Numbered from the stretch's first letter, positions 14,670-23,901 are shown. The stretch: DNA of 64,000 nt from Polyangiaceae bacterium (GCA_020846005.1 JADLEQ010000003.1:1-64000); one strand, 5' to 3'. Program-made: numbers and translations. The notes: generated by a model from the letters alone, not told the origin.

Positions 14670-15815
14670 TCAGCCGAGCACGAGCGGCTTCAGCTCCCGC
14701 TCGAGAGTGTCCTGGAGGGTCCGGATCGCGGCCTGCGCCGCCTCGATCTCGTCGTACGACGAGGGCGTCGTGATGGCGTCGCGGAACGGCGGCGGGATCG
14801 CGCCGATGGCCCCGAGGGCCGCGGCGATCTGGTCGCGGATCTTCGCGTCGAGCCCGGCGTCCTCTGCCGCGACCCAGTCGGACAAGCTCCGCCCGCCGGT
14901 CCCGGCGAGCGGCACCTCGCCGGTGTAGGCGTTCTCGACGCTCCGCAGGTTGTCCTGGAAGTCCGCGAGGGAGTTTAAGGCGAACTGGCTCTCGACGAGC
15001 GTGGTGTCGTGGGCGTCGTACGGGTCGGCGATCTTGCCGTTGGCGACCTCGTCGCAGATCCCGATCATGCCGTCGATGACCTCCTCCATGGCGGACGCGA
15101 GCGACGGGTAGGCGGCGTTGCCGGCCTGGCCCGCGGTGGCGAACACGTCCCGGTACGCCGGCTGCCCGTCGGTCGGCGTCGTCCAGCTGGCGGCGAGCGC
15201 GCCGCCCACCCCAGCGAGCTCGGCGGTGACCAGCGGCAGGTACGCGAGCTCACGCGGCGTGAGCTCGGCGGCCGTCTTCGTCGCGCCCGTCCCGAAGAGC
15301 AAGTACTCGACGGTGTGGAAGCCCTTCTGGGTGGGAGGGAGGCTCGCGACGTACGAGGCGGTGAGTGCGTCCGACGACTCGAGCACCGCGCGCAGGTCGG
15401 TGGCGTTGACGGGCCAGCTGTCGAGCGCGGGGTCGTAGCCGAACGAGTCGACCGGCCCGAACAAGAACCCCTCGCTCTGCTCCCACGGGACCCGCGCGAG
15501 CCGCCACGCGTCGCGCGCGGTGGCGAGGTTCGAGTCGGTGGGCGCCGAGCCGACCGCCGCCGCCGCCGCGTCGAGCGCCACGAGCCGCGTCGCGAGCAGG
15601 CCGTACGTCGGGACCACGACCTCGTCCGTGAAGGCGACCACCACCTGCTCGTCGGCGAACCGGGTCGGCTCGGCCGCGGCGGGATCCGAGCCGCAGCCGG
15701 CGAGCCCGAGCGCGGCCGCGACCAGGAGCGGGGACCCGGGCGAGAGGCGGCGCGCCGGGGGGGAGGGCCTCGCGGCGTGCGCACGGCGGGTGGACCAGGT
15801 ACGGGTAGGGGTCAT
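14670..15815 (-). CDS. Imelysin-family iron-uptake lipoprotein
   Basis: A 381-residue lipoprotein (lipobox LAGC, Cys41). It carries the imelysin GxHxxE motif as GFHTVE (G165-E170), with the neighbouring RVPWEQSEGFLFGPVD and IDGMIGICDEVANGK segments of the two helical-bundle halves. Imelysin proteins (IrpA, the M75 domain of EfeO) are Fur-regulated and bind or help import iron; they are not convincingly peptidases. GGAG precedes the ATG by about six bases. It lies 46 bases downstream of the porin gene, under the same Fur-box promoter, which agrees with an iron role. Confidence 0.9.
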   Translation of the reverse strand: MTPTRTWSTRRAHAARPSPPARRLSPGSPLLVAAALGLAGCGSDPAAAEPTRFADEQVVVAFTDEVVVPTYGLLATRLVALDAAAAAVGSAPTDSNLATARDAWRLARVPWEQSEGFLFGPVDSFGYDPALDSWPVNATDLRAVLESSDALTASYVASLPPTQKGFHTVEYLLFGTGATKTAAELTPRELAYLPLVTAELAGVGGALAASWTTPTDGQPAYRDVFATAGQAGNAAYPSLASAMEEVIDGMIGICDEVANGKIADPYDAHDTTLVESQFALNSLADFQDNLRSVENAYTGEVPLAGTGGRSLSDWVAAEDAGLDAKIRDQIAAALGAIGAIPPPFRDAITTPSSYDEIEAAQAAIRTLQDTLERELKPLVLG

Positions 15816-15861
15816 GGGGGGCTCCTGCGTGGGGGGGCTGCGGGGGAGTCGGCCGGAGGTG

Positions 15862-17217
15862 TCAGTAGACGAACCCGGCGGCGAGGCGCACGGTGCTCTC
15901 CGGCCGGAGAGCAGAGGTGCCGAAGTGGCGCTGGCTCGCGTCGAGCTTCAGGGTGACGGCGTCGGCGTGGGTGTAGGCCACGCCGCCGGTGTAGACCGTG
16001 CGATCGAAGCGCGGGTTGTCGAACGTCCCTGCGCTCACGCGGTACATGGTGTCGTAGCGATCGAGGCGGACGAACGGCTCGAGGGCGTGGTCGGGGCCCG
16101 CGCCGAGCCAGGGCGCGACGTCCACGCCGACCTCGGCCCAGGCGAGGTAGGCCTCCTCGGCGACGGGGGTGCGCAGCACCCCGAGCGTGTTCGACAGCCG
16201 CTCGTTGCGACGCGAGATCGCGGCGGCGTCGTCGAGGCGCCCCCACGCGACCATCGCGCTCCCCCGCACGGGCGCCCAGCGCAGCTGCGCGTGGGCCTCG
16301 GTCAGCAGCAGCGGCGCCGACACGTAGCCGCACGGCGCGACCTCGCGAGGATCCGGGCTCGCGCAGTCCTGGACCAGGTCGGGCTTCGGCCGGTTGCGTG
16401 ACGTGCCCCCGTAGTAGGCGGCGAGGCCTACCTCGCCGTGCTCGTGGAGCTCGAGGGCGGCGGCACCCACTACGGCGAGATCGGTGGCGCGCACCGTCTC
16501 GAACCGCGCCTGGTGTCCCGTCGCGATCCAGCGCTGCGAGCTGAAGCCGGTCGAGTCGAGCCCGTTGACGAGCTGCGCGGTGAAGCGGAACCACTCGAGG
16601 CGGAGCCGAGCCTGGACGCCCATCTCGTCCCACACCGCGGGCAGGAGCGTCGTCTCGGCCTCGGAGCGAGTGGTCGCCAGGTAGTCGGTGGGCCGGTAGT
16701 ACCGGGAGAGCAGGCCGAAGGCGACGTAGAAGCGGCCGAGCCCCAGCGTGAGCGTGTCCGCGAACGTCTTCTGCAGGTGGAGCTCCTCGATCAGCACCTC
16801 GCCGCCCTTCTCCACCTCGGTCTCGACCTCCCCGAACTCCTCGTACTCGACCTCCTGCGCGACGCCCGACCCACCGTGCTCGAACTCGATCTCGGCCTCG
16901 AACTCGATCTCCTCGGGGAGCTCCCCCTCGAGCTCGAGCACGAAGCGAGTCGTGTCGAACTCGAGGCGCGCGTCGCGCTGTGCTCCGCCGGCGCGGTTCT
17001 GGTTCGGGCCGTAGTCGTGGAACGCGAAGCCGAGCTCTCCGTACCCGCCCAGGTGGAGCTCGAACCCCGAGCCCTCGTCGCCCTCGTCGACGTGGCCCGG
17101 GCTCGCCCCCGCGCTCGCCGGCAGGAGCAGGGCGGCGATCCCCGCCGCCGCGGCGACCGACCAGCGGCCCGCCCGGGACGGGCGCCGCCATGGGATGAAA
17201 GTGAAAGTCGTTTTCAC
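15862..17217 (-). CDS. Outer-membrane porin with Glu-rich segment, iron-operon leader gene
   Basis: A 451-residue protein with a signal peptide (cleavage near ASAGA, residue 38) and a porin-like barrel of alternating strands ending in a C-terminal aromatic (GFVY). Residues 95-147 are unusual: about 21 Glu in alternating positions (for example EIEFEAEIEFEH), forming an acidic beta-hairpin that could face the pore or bind cations. First gene of the operon, preceded by a promoter and a Fur-box-like palindrome that overlaps its own start codon. The GTG at 17217 gives a normal signal peptide; no later in-frame start does. The protein may admit iron or an iron complex through the outer membrane; the transported species cannot be read from sequence. 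Confidence 0.8.
   Translation of the reverse strand: MKTTFTFIPWRRPSRAGRWSVAAAAGIAALLLPASAGASPGHVDEGDEGSGFELHLGGYGELGFAFHDYGPNQNRAGGAQRDARLEFDTTRFVLELEGELPEEIEFEAEIEFEHGGSGVAQEVEYEEFGEVETEVEKGGEVLIEELHLQKTFADTLTLGLGRFYVAFGLLSRYYRPTDYLATTRSEAETTLLPAVWDEMGVQARLRLEWFRFTAQLVNGLDSTGFSSQRWIATGHQARFETVRATDLAVVGAAALELHEHGEVGLAAYYGGTSRNRPKPDLVQDCASPDPREVAPCGYVSAPLLLTEAHAQLRWAPVRGSAMVAWGRLDDAAAISRRNERLSNTLGVLRTPVAEEAYLAWAEVGVDVAPWLGAGPDHALEPFVRLDRYDTMYRVSAGTFDNPRFDRTVYTGGVAYTHADAVTLKLDASQRHFGTSALRPESTVRLAAGFVY
17201..17217 (-). promoter_or_regulatory. Fur-box-like palindrome over porin start
   Basis: GTGAAAGTCGTTTTCAC, two 6-base arms (GTGAAA/TTTCAC) around five bases, fits the 7-1-7 Fur consensus core TGAtaAT-n-ATtaTCA as TGAAAGT-C-GTTTTCA. 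It stands out as A/T-rich in a very GC-rich region. It lies immediately downstream of the -10 element and covers codons 1-6 of the porin gene, so Fur binding there would block initiation of the whole operon. Imelysin in the operon independently predicts iron control. Confidence 0.65.
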
Positions 17218-17229
17218 TAAGGGCGCGAG

Positions 17230-17258
17230 CTAATAGCGCCCCGGCGGTCCTTCGTCAA
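17230..17258 (-). promoter_or_regulatory. Sigma-70-type promoter of the iron operon
   Basis: On the minus strand, TTGACG (complement of 17253-17258) is followed after exactly 17 bases by TATTAG (complement of 17230-17235). Transcription would begin about 17222-17224, leaving only some 5-7 bases before the GTG at 17217. The -35 overlaps the stop codon of the RND gene (17255-17257). This is the best promoter match seen in the window. Confidence 0.65.
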
Positions 17259-20200
17259 GGGACCCCATCTTGGGAGGACTCGGCGCGCGGTCGGTCGCGG
17301 ACGACCATCCCGTAGACGGCGGGCACGAGGTAGAGCGAGAGCGCCGTCCCGACCGTGAGGCCCCCGAGGACGGCGATGCCGAGCGACCGGCGGCTCCCCG
17401 TCCCCGAGCCGAGCGCGAGCGCCAGCGGCAGCACGCCGAGCAGCGTCGACAGGCTCGTCATGAGGATGGGGCGGAACCGCGCCTCGGCCGCCTCGAGCGC
17501 CGCCTCGCGGGCGGGCACGCCCGCCTCGCGGCGCTGGTTCGCGAGCTCCACGATCAGGATGCCGTTCTTCGTGACCAGACCGATCAACATCACCAGCCCA
17601 ATCTGGCTAAAGACGTTGAGCGACTGACCGGTGAGCCACAGCGAGCCCAGCGCCCCGACCAGCGACGCGGGCACGGTGATCAACACGATCCACGGATCAC
17701 GAAAGCTCTCGAACTGCGCGGCGAGCACCAAATACACGATCGCGATGGCGAGCAGGAAGGCGTAGAGCAAGCTGGACGAGCTGTCGGCGAAGTCGCGCGA
17801 CTGCCCGGCGAGCGCGGTCGCGAACCCCTCGGGGAGGACCTCCGCGCGCAGCGCGTCGAGCTCCCCGATCGCATCGCTCAGCGAGCGACCCGGGGCGATG
17901 CCGGCCGTGACCGTCGCCGCGAGGTAGCGATCGTACCGGTAGAGGGCGGCCGGGGACGCGCGCTCCTCGTAGCGCACCAGGCTCTCCAGCGGGACGAGCG
18001 CGCCGGACGCGGCGCGGACGTGGAGTCGGCGCAGGTCGCTCGGATCGTTGCGGTCGCTTCGCTGCGCCTGCGCGAGCACCTGGTACTGCCGTCCGTCGCG
18101 GGTAAACCACCCGACCCGCGCGTCACCGAACGCGAGCTGGAGCGTGCGCCCTACGTCCCCCACGCTGACGCCGAGCGCCGCGGCCCGCTCGCGGTCGATC
18201 TCGACCACGCCCTCGGGACGGTTCAGCTTGAGATCGATGTCGACGAACCGCAGGCTGGGCAGCGCGCTCGCGCGCTCCATGAAGCGAGGGAGCACCTCGA
18301 GCAACGCGGGGAGCGTCGTCGCCTGGAGCACGAACTGCACGGGCTGCCCGGCGAACCGCCCGCCGATGGTCGGCGGCTGCGACGGGAACACCCGCACCGC
18401 CGTCACCTGGCTCGTGCTCCTCGCGAGCTGTTGGAAGATCTGCTCCTGCGTGCGCGTGCGCTCGTGGGCCTCCTTCAGGTACACGTTCTGGAGGCCGGTG
18501 TTCACCGGCCCGCCGAACATCCCCGTGATCGAGAACGAACGCGCGACCTCGGGGACCTCGCGCTCCACGAGCCGGCCGAGTTCGTCGATGGCGTCCGCCG
18601 TGTAGTCGTACGTCGCGCCCTCGGGCGCCCGCACCATCACCCGGAGGTTCGAGCGATCCTCGAGCGGCGCGAGCTCCGCCGGGAGGCCCCGAGCGACGGC
18701 GACGATGCCGTAGAACGCCGCGCCGAGCGCGGGCACCGCGAGCCACCGCACGCGCATCGCGCCGCCGAGGACCCAGCGGTGCGCGCGGGTGAGCGCGACG
18801 AACGCCGGCTCGGTCACCCGCCAGAGCCACGGCGGCCGCTCCCGCTTCACGAGCAGGTACCGGCACATCATCGGGGCGAGCGACAGCGCCACGAACGCGC
18901 TGGCGAGCACCGCCCCCGAGAGGACGATCACGAGCTCGCGGAACAGCCGCCCGGTGAGCCCGGGGAGGAGCACCACGGGCAGGAAGACGACGATCAGCGC
19001 GATGGTCGTCACCACGACCGCGAAGTAGATCTCGCGCGACCCCTCGCGCGCGGCCTGCGCTGGATCCATGCCCCGCTCGACCTTCGCGTACACGCTCTCG
19101 AGCACCACGATGGCGTCGTCGCACACCAGGCCGATGGCCAGCACCAGCGCGATCAGCGTGAGGGTGTTCACGGTGAAGCCCGCCACCCACATGACGAAGA
19201 ACGCGCTCACGATCGAGACGGGGATGGCGACGACGGGCACGAGCGCCGCGCGCACGTCCCGCAGGAACAGGAAGATGACCGCGGCGACCAACGCGAACGC
19301 GACGAACAGCGTCTCCTCGACCTCGCGGATCGAGCGCCGCACGTAGCGGGTGAAATCGTACCCGAGGTCGATCCGGTACTCCGGGGGGAGGTCGCGCTCG
19401 ACCAGGCGTAGCCGCCGGTAGAATTCGTCCGCGATGGCGATGGCGTTGGTGTTCGGCTGCGGGACGACGGCGACGCCGATCATCGGCACGCCGGAGCGCT
19501 TGACGCCCGTCCGCTCGTTCTCCGCGCCGAGGCGCGCCGAGCCCACGTCCCCGAGCGTGATCACGCGCTCCCCGTCGCGACGCACGACCAGCCGCTCGAA
19601 CTGCTCGGGGGTCGAGAGCCTGCCGATCGTCCGGAGCGACACCTCGAGGGAGCCGCCCTCGATGCGGCCCGCCGGGATCTCGAGGTTCTCGCGCTCGAGC
19701 GCGGCGCGCACGTCGAGCGGCGTGATGCCGTGCGCGGCCAGGCGCTCCGTGTCGAGCGCGAGGCGCATCGCCCAGCGCTTGTCGCCGAAGATGCGGACGC
19801 CGGCGACCCCGGGGATGGTCTGCATCCGCTCGCGGATCAGCGTGTCGGCGACGCCGGCGACCTCGAGGATGCTGCGGGTGTCGCTCTCCACGGTGAGGAA
19901 GACCACGGGCTCGGCGTCGGCGTCGGCCTTCTCGACGATCGGCGGGTCGACGTCCGGCGGGAGGCGGCGCAGCGCGCCCGCGACCTTGTCGCGCACGTCG
20001 GCCGCCGCCGCGTCGAGGTCGACGTCCAGCCCGAGCTCCACGCGGATGACGCTCGAGCCGTCCCGCGACGTGCTGGACAGCGTCCGCACGCCGGGGATGC
20101 CGTTGATGGCGGACTCGAGCGGCTCGGTGACGAGCGAGTCGATGACGGCGGGGTTGGCGCCCGGGTAGTTCGTCGTCACCGTGACGATGGGCGGGTCGAC

Positions 20201-20317
20201 CGCCGGGTACTCGCGGACTCCGAGGCGCGACAGCCCGAGCGCGCCGAGCAGCACGAGCGCGAAGGACATCACGATCGCCAGCACGGGGCGGCGGATCGAG
20301 ATCTCCGAGAGCGTCAC
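17255..20317 (-). CDS. RND efflux transporter, MdtB/AcrB-like
   Basis: A 1020-residue inner-membrane drug/proton antiporter of the RND superfamily. It shows the signature start (SEISIRRPVLAIVMSFALVL), the porter-domain region YPGANPAVIDSLVTEPLE, the TM4 proton-relay pair in VLAIGLVCDDAIVVLES, and the TM10 Lys in VTKNGILIVELANQRREAG. Relay residues are therefore intact. Length matches MdtB/MexF-type pumps. GTG start overlaps the stop of the fusion-protein gene (GTGA). No TolC-type outer-membrane channel gene accompanies the pair in this window. Substrates cannot be predicted. Confidence 0.92.
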   Translation of the reverse strand: MTLSEISIRRPVLAIVMSFALVLLGALGLSRLGVREYPAVDPPIVTVTTNYPGANPAVIDSLVTEPLESAINGIPGVRTLSSTSRDGSSVIRVELGLDVDLDAAAADVRDKVAGALRRLPPDVDPPIVEKADADAEPVVFLTVESDTRSILEVAGVADTLIRERMQTIPGVAGVRIFGDKRWAMRLALDTERLAAHGITPLDVRAALERENLEIPAGRIEGGSLEVSLRTIGRLSTPEQFERLVVRRDGERVITLGDVGSARLGAENERTGVKRSGVPMIGVAVVPQPNTNAIAIADEFYRRLRLVERDLPPEYRIDLGYDFTRYVRRSIREVEETLFVAFALVAAVIFLFLRDVRAALVPVVAIPVSIVSAFFVMWVAGFTVNTLTLIALVLAIGLVCDDAIVVLESVYAKVERGMDPAQAAREGSREIYFAVVVTTIALIVVFLPVVLLPGLTGRLFRELVIVLSGAVLASAFVALSLAPMMCRYLLVKRERPPWLWRVTEPAFVALTRAHRWVLGGAMRVRWLAVPALGAAFYGIVAVARGLPAELAPLEDRSNLRVMVRAPEGATYDYTADAIDELGRLVEREVPEVARSFSITGMFGGPVNTGLQNVYLKEAHERTRTQEQIFQQLARSTSQVTAVRVFPSQPPTIGGRFAGQPVQFVLQATTLPALLEVLPRFMERASALPSLRFVDIDLKLNRPEGVVEIDRERAAALGVSVGDVGRTLQLAFGDARVGWFTRDGRQYQVLAQAQRSDRNDPSDLRRLHVRAASGALVPLESLVRYEERASPAALYRYDRYLAATVTAGIAPGRSLSDAIGELDALRAEVLPEGFATALAGQSRDFADSSSSLLYAFLLAIAIVYLVLAAQFESFRDPWIVLITVPASLVGALGSLWLTGQSLNVFSQIGLVMLIGLVTKNGILIVELANQRREAGVPAREAALEAAEARFRPILMTSLSTLLGVLPLALALGSGTGSRRSLGIAVLGGLTVGTALSLYLVPAVYGMVVRDRPRAESSQDGVP

Positions 20318-21411
20318 GGCTGCGCGCCGCGCGCGGCGACGACCACGGCCGCGCCCGGCCGCAGGCGGAGCAGGTTGCCGACGACGAGGCTCTCGCCCTC
20401 GGCGACGCCGCTCGTGATCTCGACGCGCTCCGGCTCCCGCCGGCCGAGCCGCACGGGACGGGGCTGCACCTCTCCGCCCTCGACGATCCACACCGAGTCG
20501 CCCGCGGCCGACGGCACGACGGCGAGCGAGGGCACGAACACGCTCGGGGCTGGGCTCGTGAGCGTGAGCTCGACGCTGGCGAAGCCGCCCGGGAGCAGCC
20601 CGCCGTCGTGCTCCGCGGTGGCGCGGACGCGCAGGCTGCGCGTCGTCGGATCGATCTCCGGCTCGATCGCCGTCACGCGCGCCTCGCGGGCGACAGCGGA
20701 GCCCGCGACCTGGAACCGCACCACCTGACCCGGCCGCACGGCTCCCGCCCAGCGCTCGGGGAGGGTGAAGTCGAGCCGCAGGTGCGAGAGGTCGTGCAGC
20801 GCGACGAGCGGCCGCTCCGGCGTCACCCACGCGCCCTCGCTCACCTGGCGGAGCCCGAGCACCCCGGCGAACGGCGCCCGGATGCGCGACTTGCCGAGCG
20901 TGACGCCGAGCACGCGCTGCTCGGCCTCGAGCTCGTCGACGCTCGCCTGGAGTCTCTCCAGCTCCTGCGCCGAGAGGAGCCCCTCTTCGACCAGCTTCTT
21001 CCCGCGCTCGAGCTGGGCTCGCGCCGCGCGTGTCCGCACCCGCACGCGCGCGAGCTGGGCGCTCGCGTCCGCGGTGTCGAGCGTGAAGAGCAGCTCCCCC
21101 TTCTTCACGCGCTGGCCATCCTTCACGTGGACTCGCGCGAGGCGCCTCGGCAGCTCGCTCACGACGCTCACCGACTCGGCGGCGGCCAGCGTGCCGCTGG
21201 CGGCGAGCGTCGCCTGGACCGCCTCGAGCTTCACCACGAGCACCTCCACCTGGATCGGGGGCCCGGGCGGCGGGGGCGCCGGCGCGCTCGGGGGCGCGCT
21301 CGCCCCGCCCGCGGCCGCGACGGGCTCGCGGCGCGGCGCCTCACGGCAGCCGGAGATCGCCGTCGCGAGGACGACGAGCGCGGCGCAGGGGAGGACGACG
21401 AGAGCGCTCAT
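20314..21411 (-). CDS. RND periplasmic adaptor (membrane fusion) lipoprotein
   Basis: A 365-residue adaptor. Lipobox TAISGC, then a Pro/Ala-rich spacer, barrel-sandwich halves (about 75-115 and 180-215: GTLAAAESVSVVSELPRRL; KSRIRAPFAGVLGLRQVSEG), a helical hairpin between them (about 120-170), a beta-barrel domain (SHLRLDFTLPERWAGAVRPG) and a membrane-proximal domain (GDSVWIVEGGEVQPRPVRLG). This is the MdtA/AcrA order. It joins the downstream RND pump to an outer-membrane channel. First gene of the two-gene unit. Confidence 0.92.
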   Translation of the reverse strand: MSALVVLPCAALVVLATAISGCREAPRREPVAAAGGASAPPSAPAPPPPGPPIQVEVLVVKLEAVQATLAASGTLAAAESVSVVSELPRRLARVHVKDGQRVKKGELLFTLDTADASAQLARVRVRTRAARAQLERGKKLVEEGLLSAQELERLQASVDELEAEQRVLGVTLGKSRIRAPFAGVLGLRQVSEGAWVTPERPLVALHDLSHLRLDFTLPERWAGAVRPGQVVRFQVAGSAVAREARVTAIEPEIDPTTRSLRVRATAEHDGGLLPGGFASVELTLTSPAPSVFVPSLAVVPSAAGDSVWIVEGGEVQPRPVRLGRREPERVEITSGVAEGESLVVGNLLRLRPGAAVVVAARGAQP

Positions 21412-21489
21412 GCCGCGGCCGGCGAGGCCGCCCGCTTCATGGCGCCGGCCCCGGACGGAGGCAAGGCGAGCGAGCCCCCGCGCGCCGGG

Positions 21490-23901
21490 TCACGGGCAGC
21501 CGAGGTCCTTCCAATACAGCGTGTCCGCGCTGGACCACGACGCCACCGCGCGCGCGCCGTACCCGTTCAGCTGGAACTGACCTCCGGTGCTGACGAGCGT
21601 CCCCTGCTCGAACGGGTAGGCGCCGAGGCCGGTCCAATATCCGTGGTAGGCCGTCGTCGTGTCGGCGAGGAGGAAGAGCGAGCCCGCGCCGTCGCCGAAC
21701 CCGCGCCCGAGCGTGTAGCCCGTGCCGGTGACGGGGACGGTCGCGCCCACGACGCCCGCGCTCGACACCTGCGTGGCGAACGTCCCCGCGGCGCTGGCCC
21801 ACACCGCCGCGAACCCGCCCGGGACGCCGCCCAGGGCGAGCAGCTTCGGCGCGTCCGTCGCCTGCGCCGGCAGCGCGACGGGCCCGGCGCCGTCCGAGAG
21901 CGAGAGCCCGAACGTCGAGACGTAGAGCAGCCCGTCCGGCGCGCCGTAGGCCGCGCCGAGCGACGACCCGCTCGCCGCCACGCGGAGCGGCCCCGAGATG
22001 CGCCCGTCCCCCGCGACCGTCGGTACGACCCGGGTGCCCTGCTGCGCGCCGTCTTCGCCGACCAGCATCAGGTGCCCGGTAGGGGGGGTATCCCGATCGA
22101 AGGCGATGAGGTGGCGCGTGCCGGCCCACGCGACGTCCGCCTCGTCGTTGTCATCCTGGCCCGCCGGGGCGAGCTGGAACGACGCGGCGAGCGCGAGCGG
22201 GGGGTCGGGCGTCAGCGCGACCACGATCACGTGCTTGGTGGCGTTGGTGGCGCCGGCGGTCGGCTGGAGCACCGCGATGGCGGACGCCGGCCCACCCCCG
22301 ACCGCCAGGATCGCCGGCCCCTGGTAGCTCCCGAGCTGGATCGCGAGCGGCGAGGCCGGCGCCATCGCCGCGCCGCTGTGGTACCCCACATGGGTGCGGT
22401 ACTGGCTGACGTTGCTCTGGAAGAACCGCCAGAAGAGCACGTAGCCGGCGCCCGCTGCCGCCACCTTGCCGCCGCCCGTGATCGTCGCCGGCGCGTAGCT
22501 GCGGATCGGCCCAAACGGCTGGCGCGAGTGATCATCGGTGAGGCCGTTGCAGTCGTTGTCCAGGCCGTCGCAGAGCTCGGTCGCGCCGGGGAAGACGGCG
22601 CCGCGCGAGTCGTCGCAGTCGTCTCCGCCGCAGCCCGGGTCGAGGTGGCCGTCGGAGTCCTCGTCCGTGGGCGCGAGCGTCTGATGGGAGCAGGTGCGCG
22701 TGGCCTCGTCACAGCCGTCGAGGATGCACGAGGTGCCGCTCTCGCACGGCCCCTCGAGCGCGGGCGCGCAGCAGCCGAGGACACACCGCTCGACGCCGTT
22801 GCAGAAGAGGCCGTCGCTGCAGACGAGCGCGTCGAGGCAGGAGACGCACGAGGGCCCGCCGGCCGCGCCGTCCCCCGCCGCGCCGTCGCCGCTCGAGGCG
22901 TCGCCCGCCGCGCCGCCGGTGCCCGCGTCCGCTCCGGAGCAGAACGAGCCGCTCACGCAGGTGTGGCTCACGCAGCACGCGCCGAGCCCCACGCAGTCGA
23001 CCGACGAGTTGCACTGCCAGCCGCAGGTCCCCCCGAGACACACGAGCCCGAGCGGGCAATCGCTCGGGAGCGAGCACGACTGCCCCCACCCCGTGGGCGC
23101 GCCCTCGGGCACGCTGGCGACGCAGCCGCACCCGTCACAGCGGTGCCCCGCCGCGCAGTCTCGGTCCTCGCGGCACTCGCAGCGACACACCCCCCCGAGA
23201 CACGCCTGCCCCACAGCGCAGTCACTGTTGTAGACGCACCCGCCGACCCCCCCGTCCACCCCGGCGCCTCCGCCCCCGCTGCCGCTCGCTCCCCCGCTGC
23301 CGCTCGCGCCTCCGCCCCCGCTCGCGACGCACGCCCCCGCCTCGCAACGCTCTGCCGGATCACAGTCGCGCTCCGTCAAGCACTCCGCCATGCACTGGCC
23401 CGCCTTGCACGCGAGCGGCGCGGGGCAGTCGCTGTTGTAGACGCACCGGGGGGCGCCGGCGTCCGGCGTGACGGGCAGCCCGCCGTCGACGAGCTCCGCC
23501 ACGTCGGCGCACGTCGCCGAGCGACACACCTGCCCCGGCACGCAGTCGCGATCGGCGACGCACGCATCGCGACACTGGCCGTCGGTGCCGCACACCTGGC
23601 TCGGCGGGCACTCGCTCGTGTACCTGCACTCGACCTCGTCCTCGAGCTGACACACGCGGAACGGGCGATCCGCCTGCACGCAGCGCAGCGGCGCCTCGCA
23701 GTCGCGGCTGTCGCTGCACTCCTGGTGGCACCGCCGGAACGCGCAGACGAGCGGCGAGGTGCAGTCGGTGTTGATGAGGCAGCCGTCCGCGAGGGCCGCG
23801 GCCCGCTTCTTCTCCGCCTCGGAGTCCGAGCACCCACCCCCGAGCGACGCTCCCAGCACCAACAGCCCGCCCACGAGTCGCAGAGTTCGCATCCTTACCA
23901 T
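21490..23901 (-). CDS. Cys-rich MopE-like surface lipoprotein
   Basis: An 803-residue lipoprotein (signal ending LGGGC). Residues about 35-350 consist of repeated Cys-rich units of about 30-45 residues with the pattern C-x4-DC-x5-C-x5-C (for example CVYNSDCPAPLACKAGQC), separated by Gly/Ser/Ala linkers. Around 405-460 is a MopE-type metal-binding motif (DEDSDGHLDPGCGGDDCDD then LCDGLDNDCNGLTDD), rich in Asp and Cys. The C-terminal 330 residues look like a beta-propeller. Such proteins are abundant in Polyangia and are presumed to be surface-exposed; MopE itself binds copper. Two ATGs (23901 and three codons later) are possible starts. Confidence 0.85.
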   Translation of the reverse strand: MVRMRTLRLVGGLLVLGASLGGGCSDSEAEKKRAAALADGCLINTDCTSPLVCAFRRCHQECSDSRDCEAPLRCVQADRPFRVCQLEDEVECRYTSECPPSQVCGTDGQCRDACVADRDCVPGQVCRSATCADVAELVDGGLPVTPDAGAPRCVYNSDCPAPLACKAGQCMAECLTERDCDPAERCEAGACVASGGGGASGSGGASGSGGGGAGVDGGVGGCVYNSDCAVGQACLGGVCRCECREDRDCAAGHRCDGCGCVASVPEGAPTGWGQSCSLPSDCPLGLVCLGGTCGWQCNSSVDCVGLGACCVSHTCVSGSFCSGADAGTGGAAGDASSGDGAAGDGAAGGPSCVSCLDALVCSDGLFCNGVERCVLGCCAPALEGPCESGTSCILDGCDEATRTCSHQTLAPTDEDSDGHLDPGCGGDDCDDSRGAVFPGATELCDGLDNDCNGLTDDHSRQPFGPIRSYAPATITGGGKVAAAGAGYVLFWRFFQSNVSQYRTHVGYHSGAAMAPASPLAIQLGSYQGPAILAVGGGPASAIAVLQPTAGATNATKHVIVVALTPDPPLALAASFQLAPAGQDDNDEADVAWAGTRHLIAFDRDTPPTGHLMLVGEDGAQQGTRVVPTVAGDGRISGPLRVAASGSSLGAAYGAPDGLLYVSTFGLSLSDGAGPVALPAQATDAPKLLALGGVPGGFAAVWASAAGTFATQVSSAGVVGATVPVTGTGYTLGRGFGDGAGSLFLLADTTTAYHGYWTGLGAYPFEQGTLVSTGGQFQLNGYGARAVASWSSADTLYWKDLGCP

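Noticed and set aside
14670-15815. Peptidase function for the imelysin protein
   Set aside because: The GxHxxE motif was once taken as a protease site, but family evidence and the Fur-type context favour iron binding or uptake.
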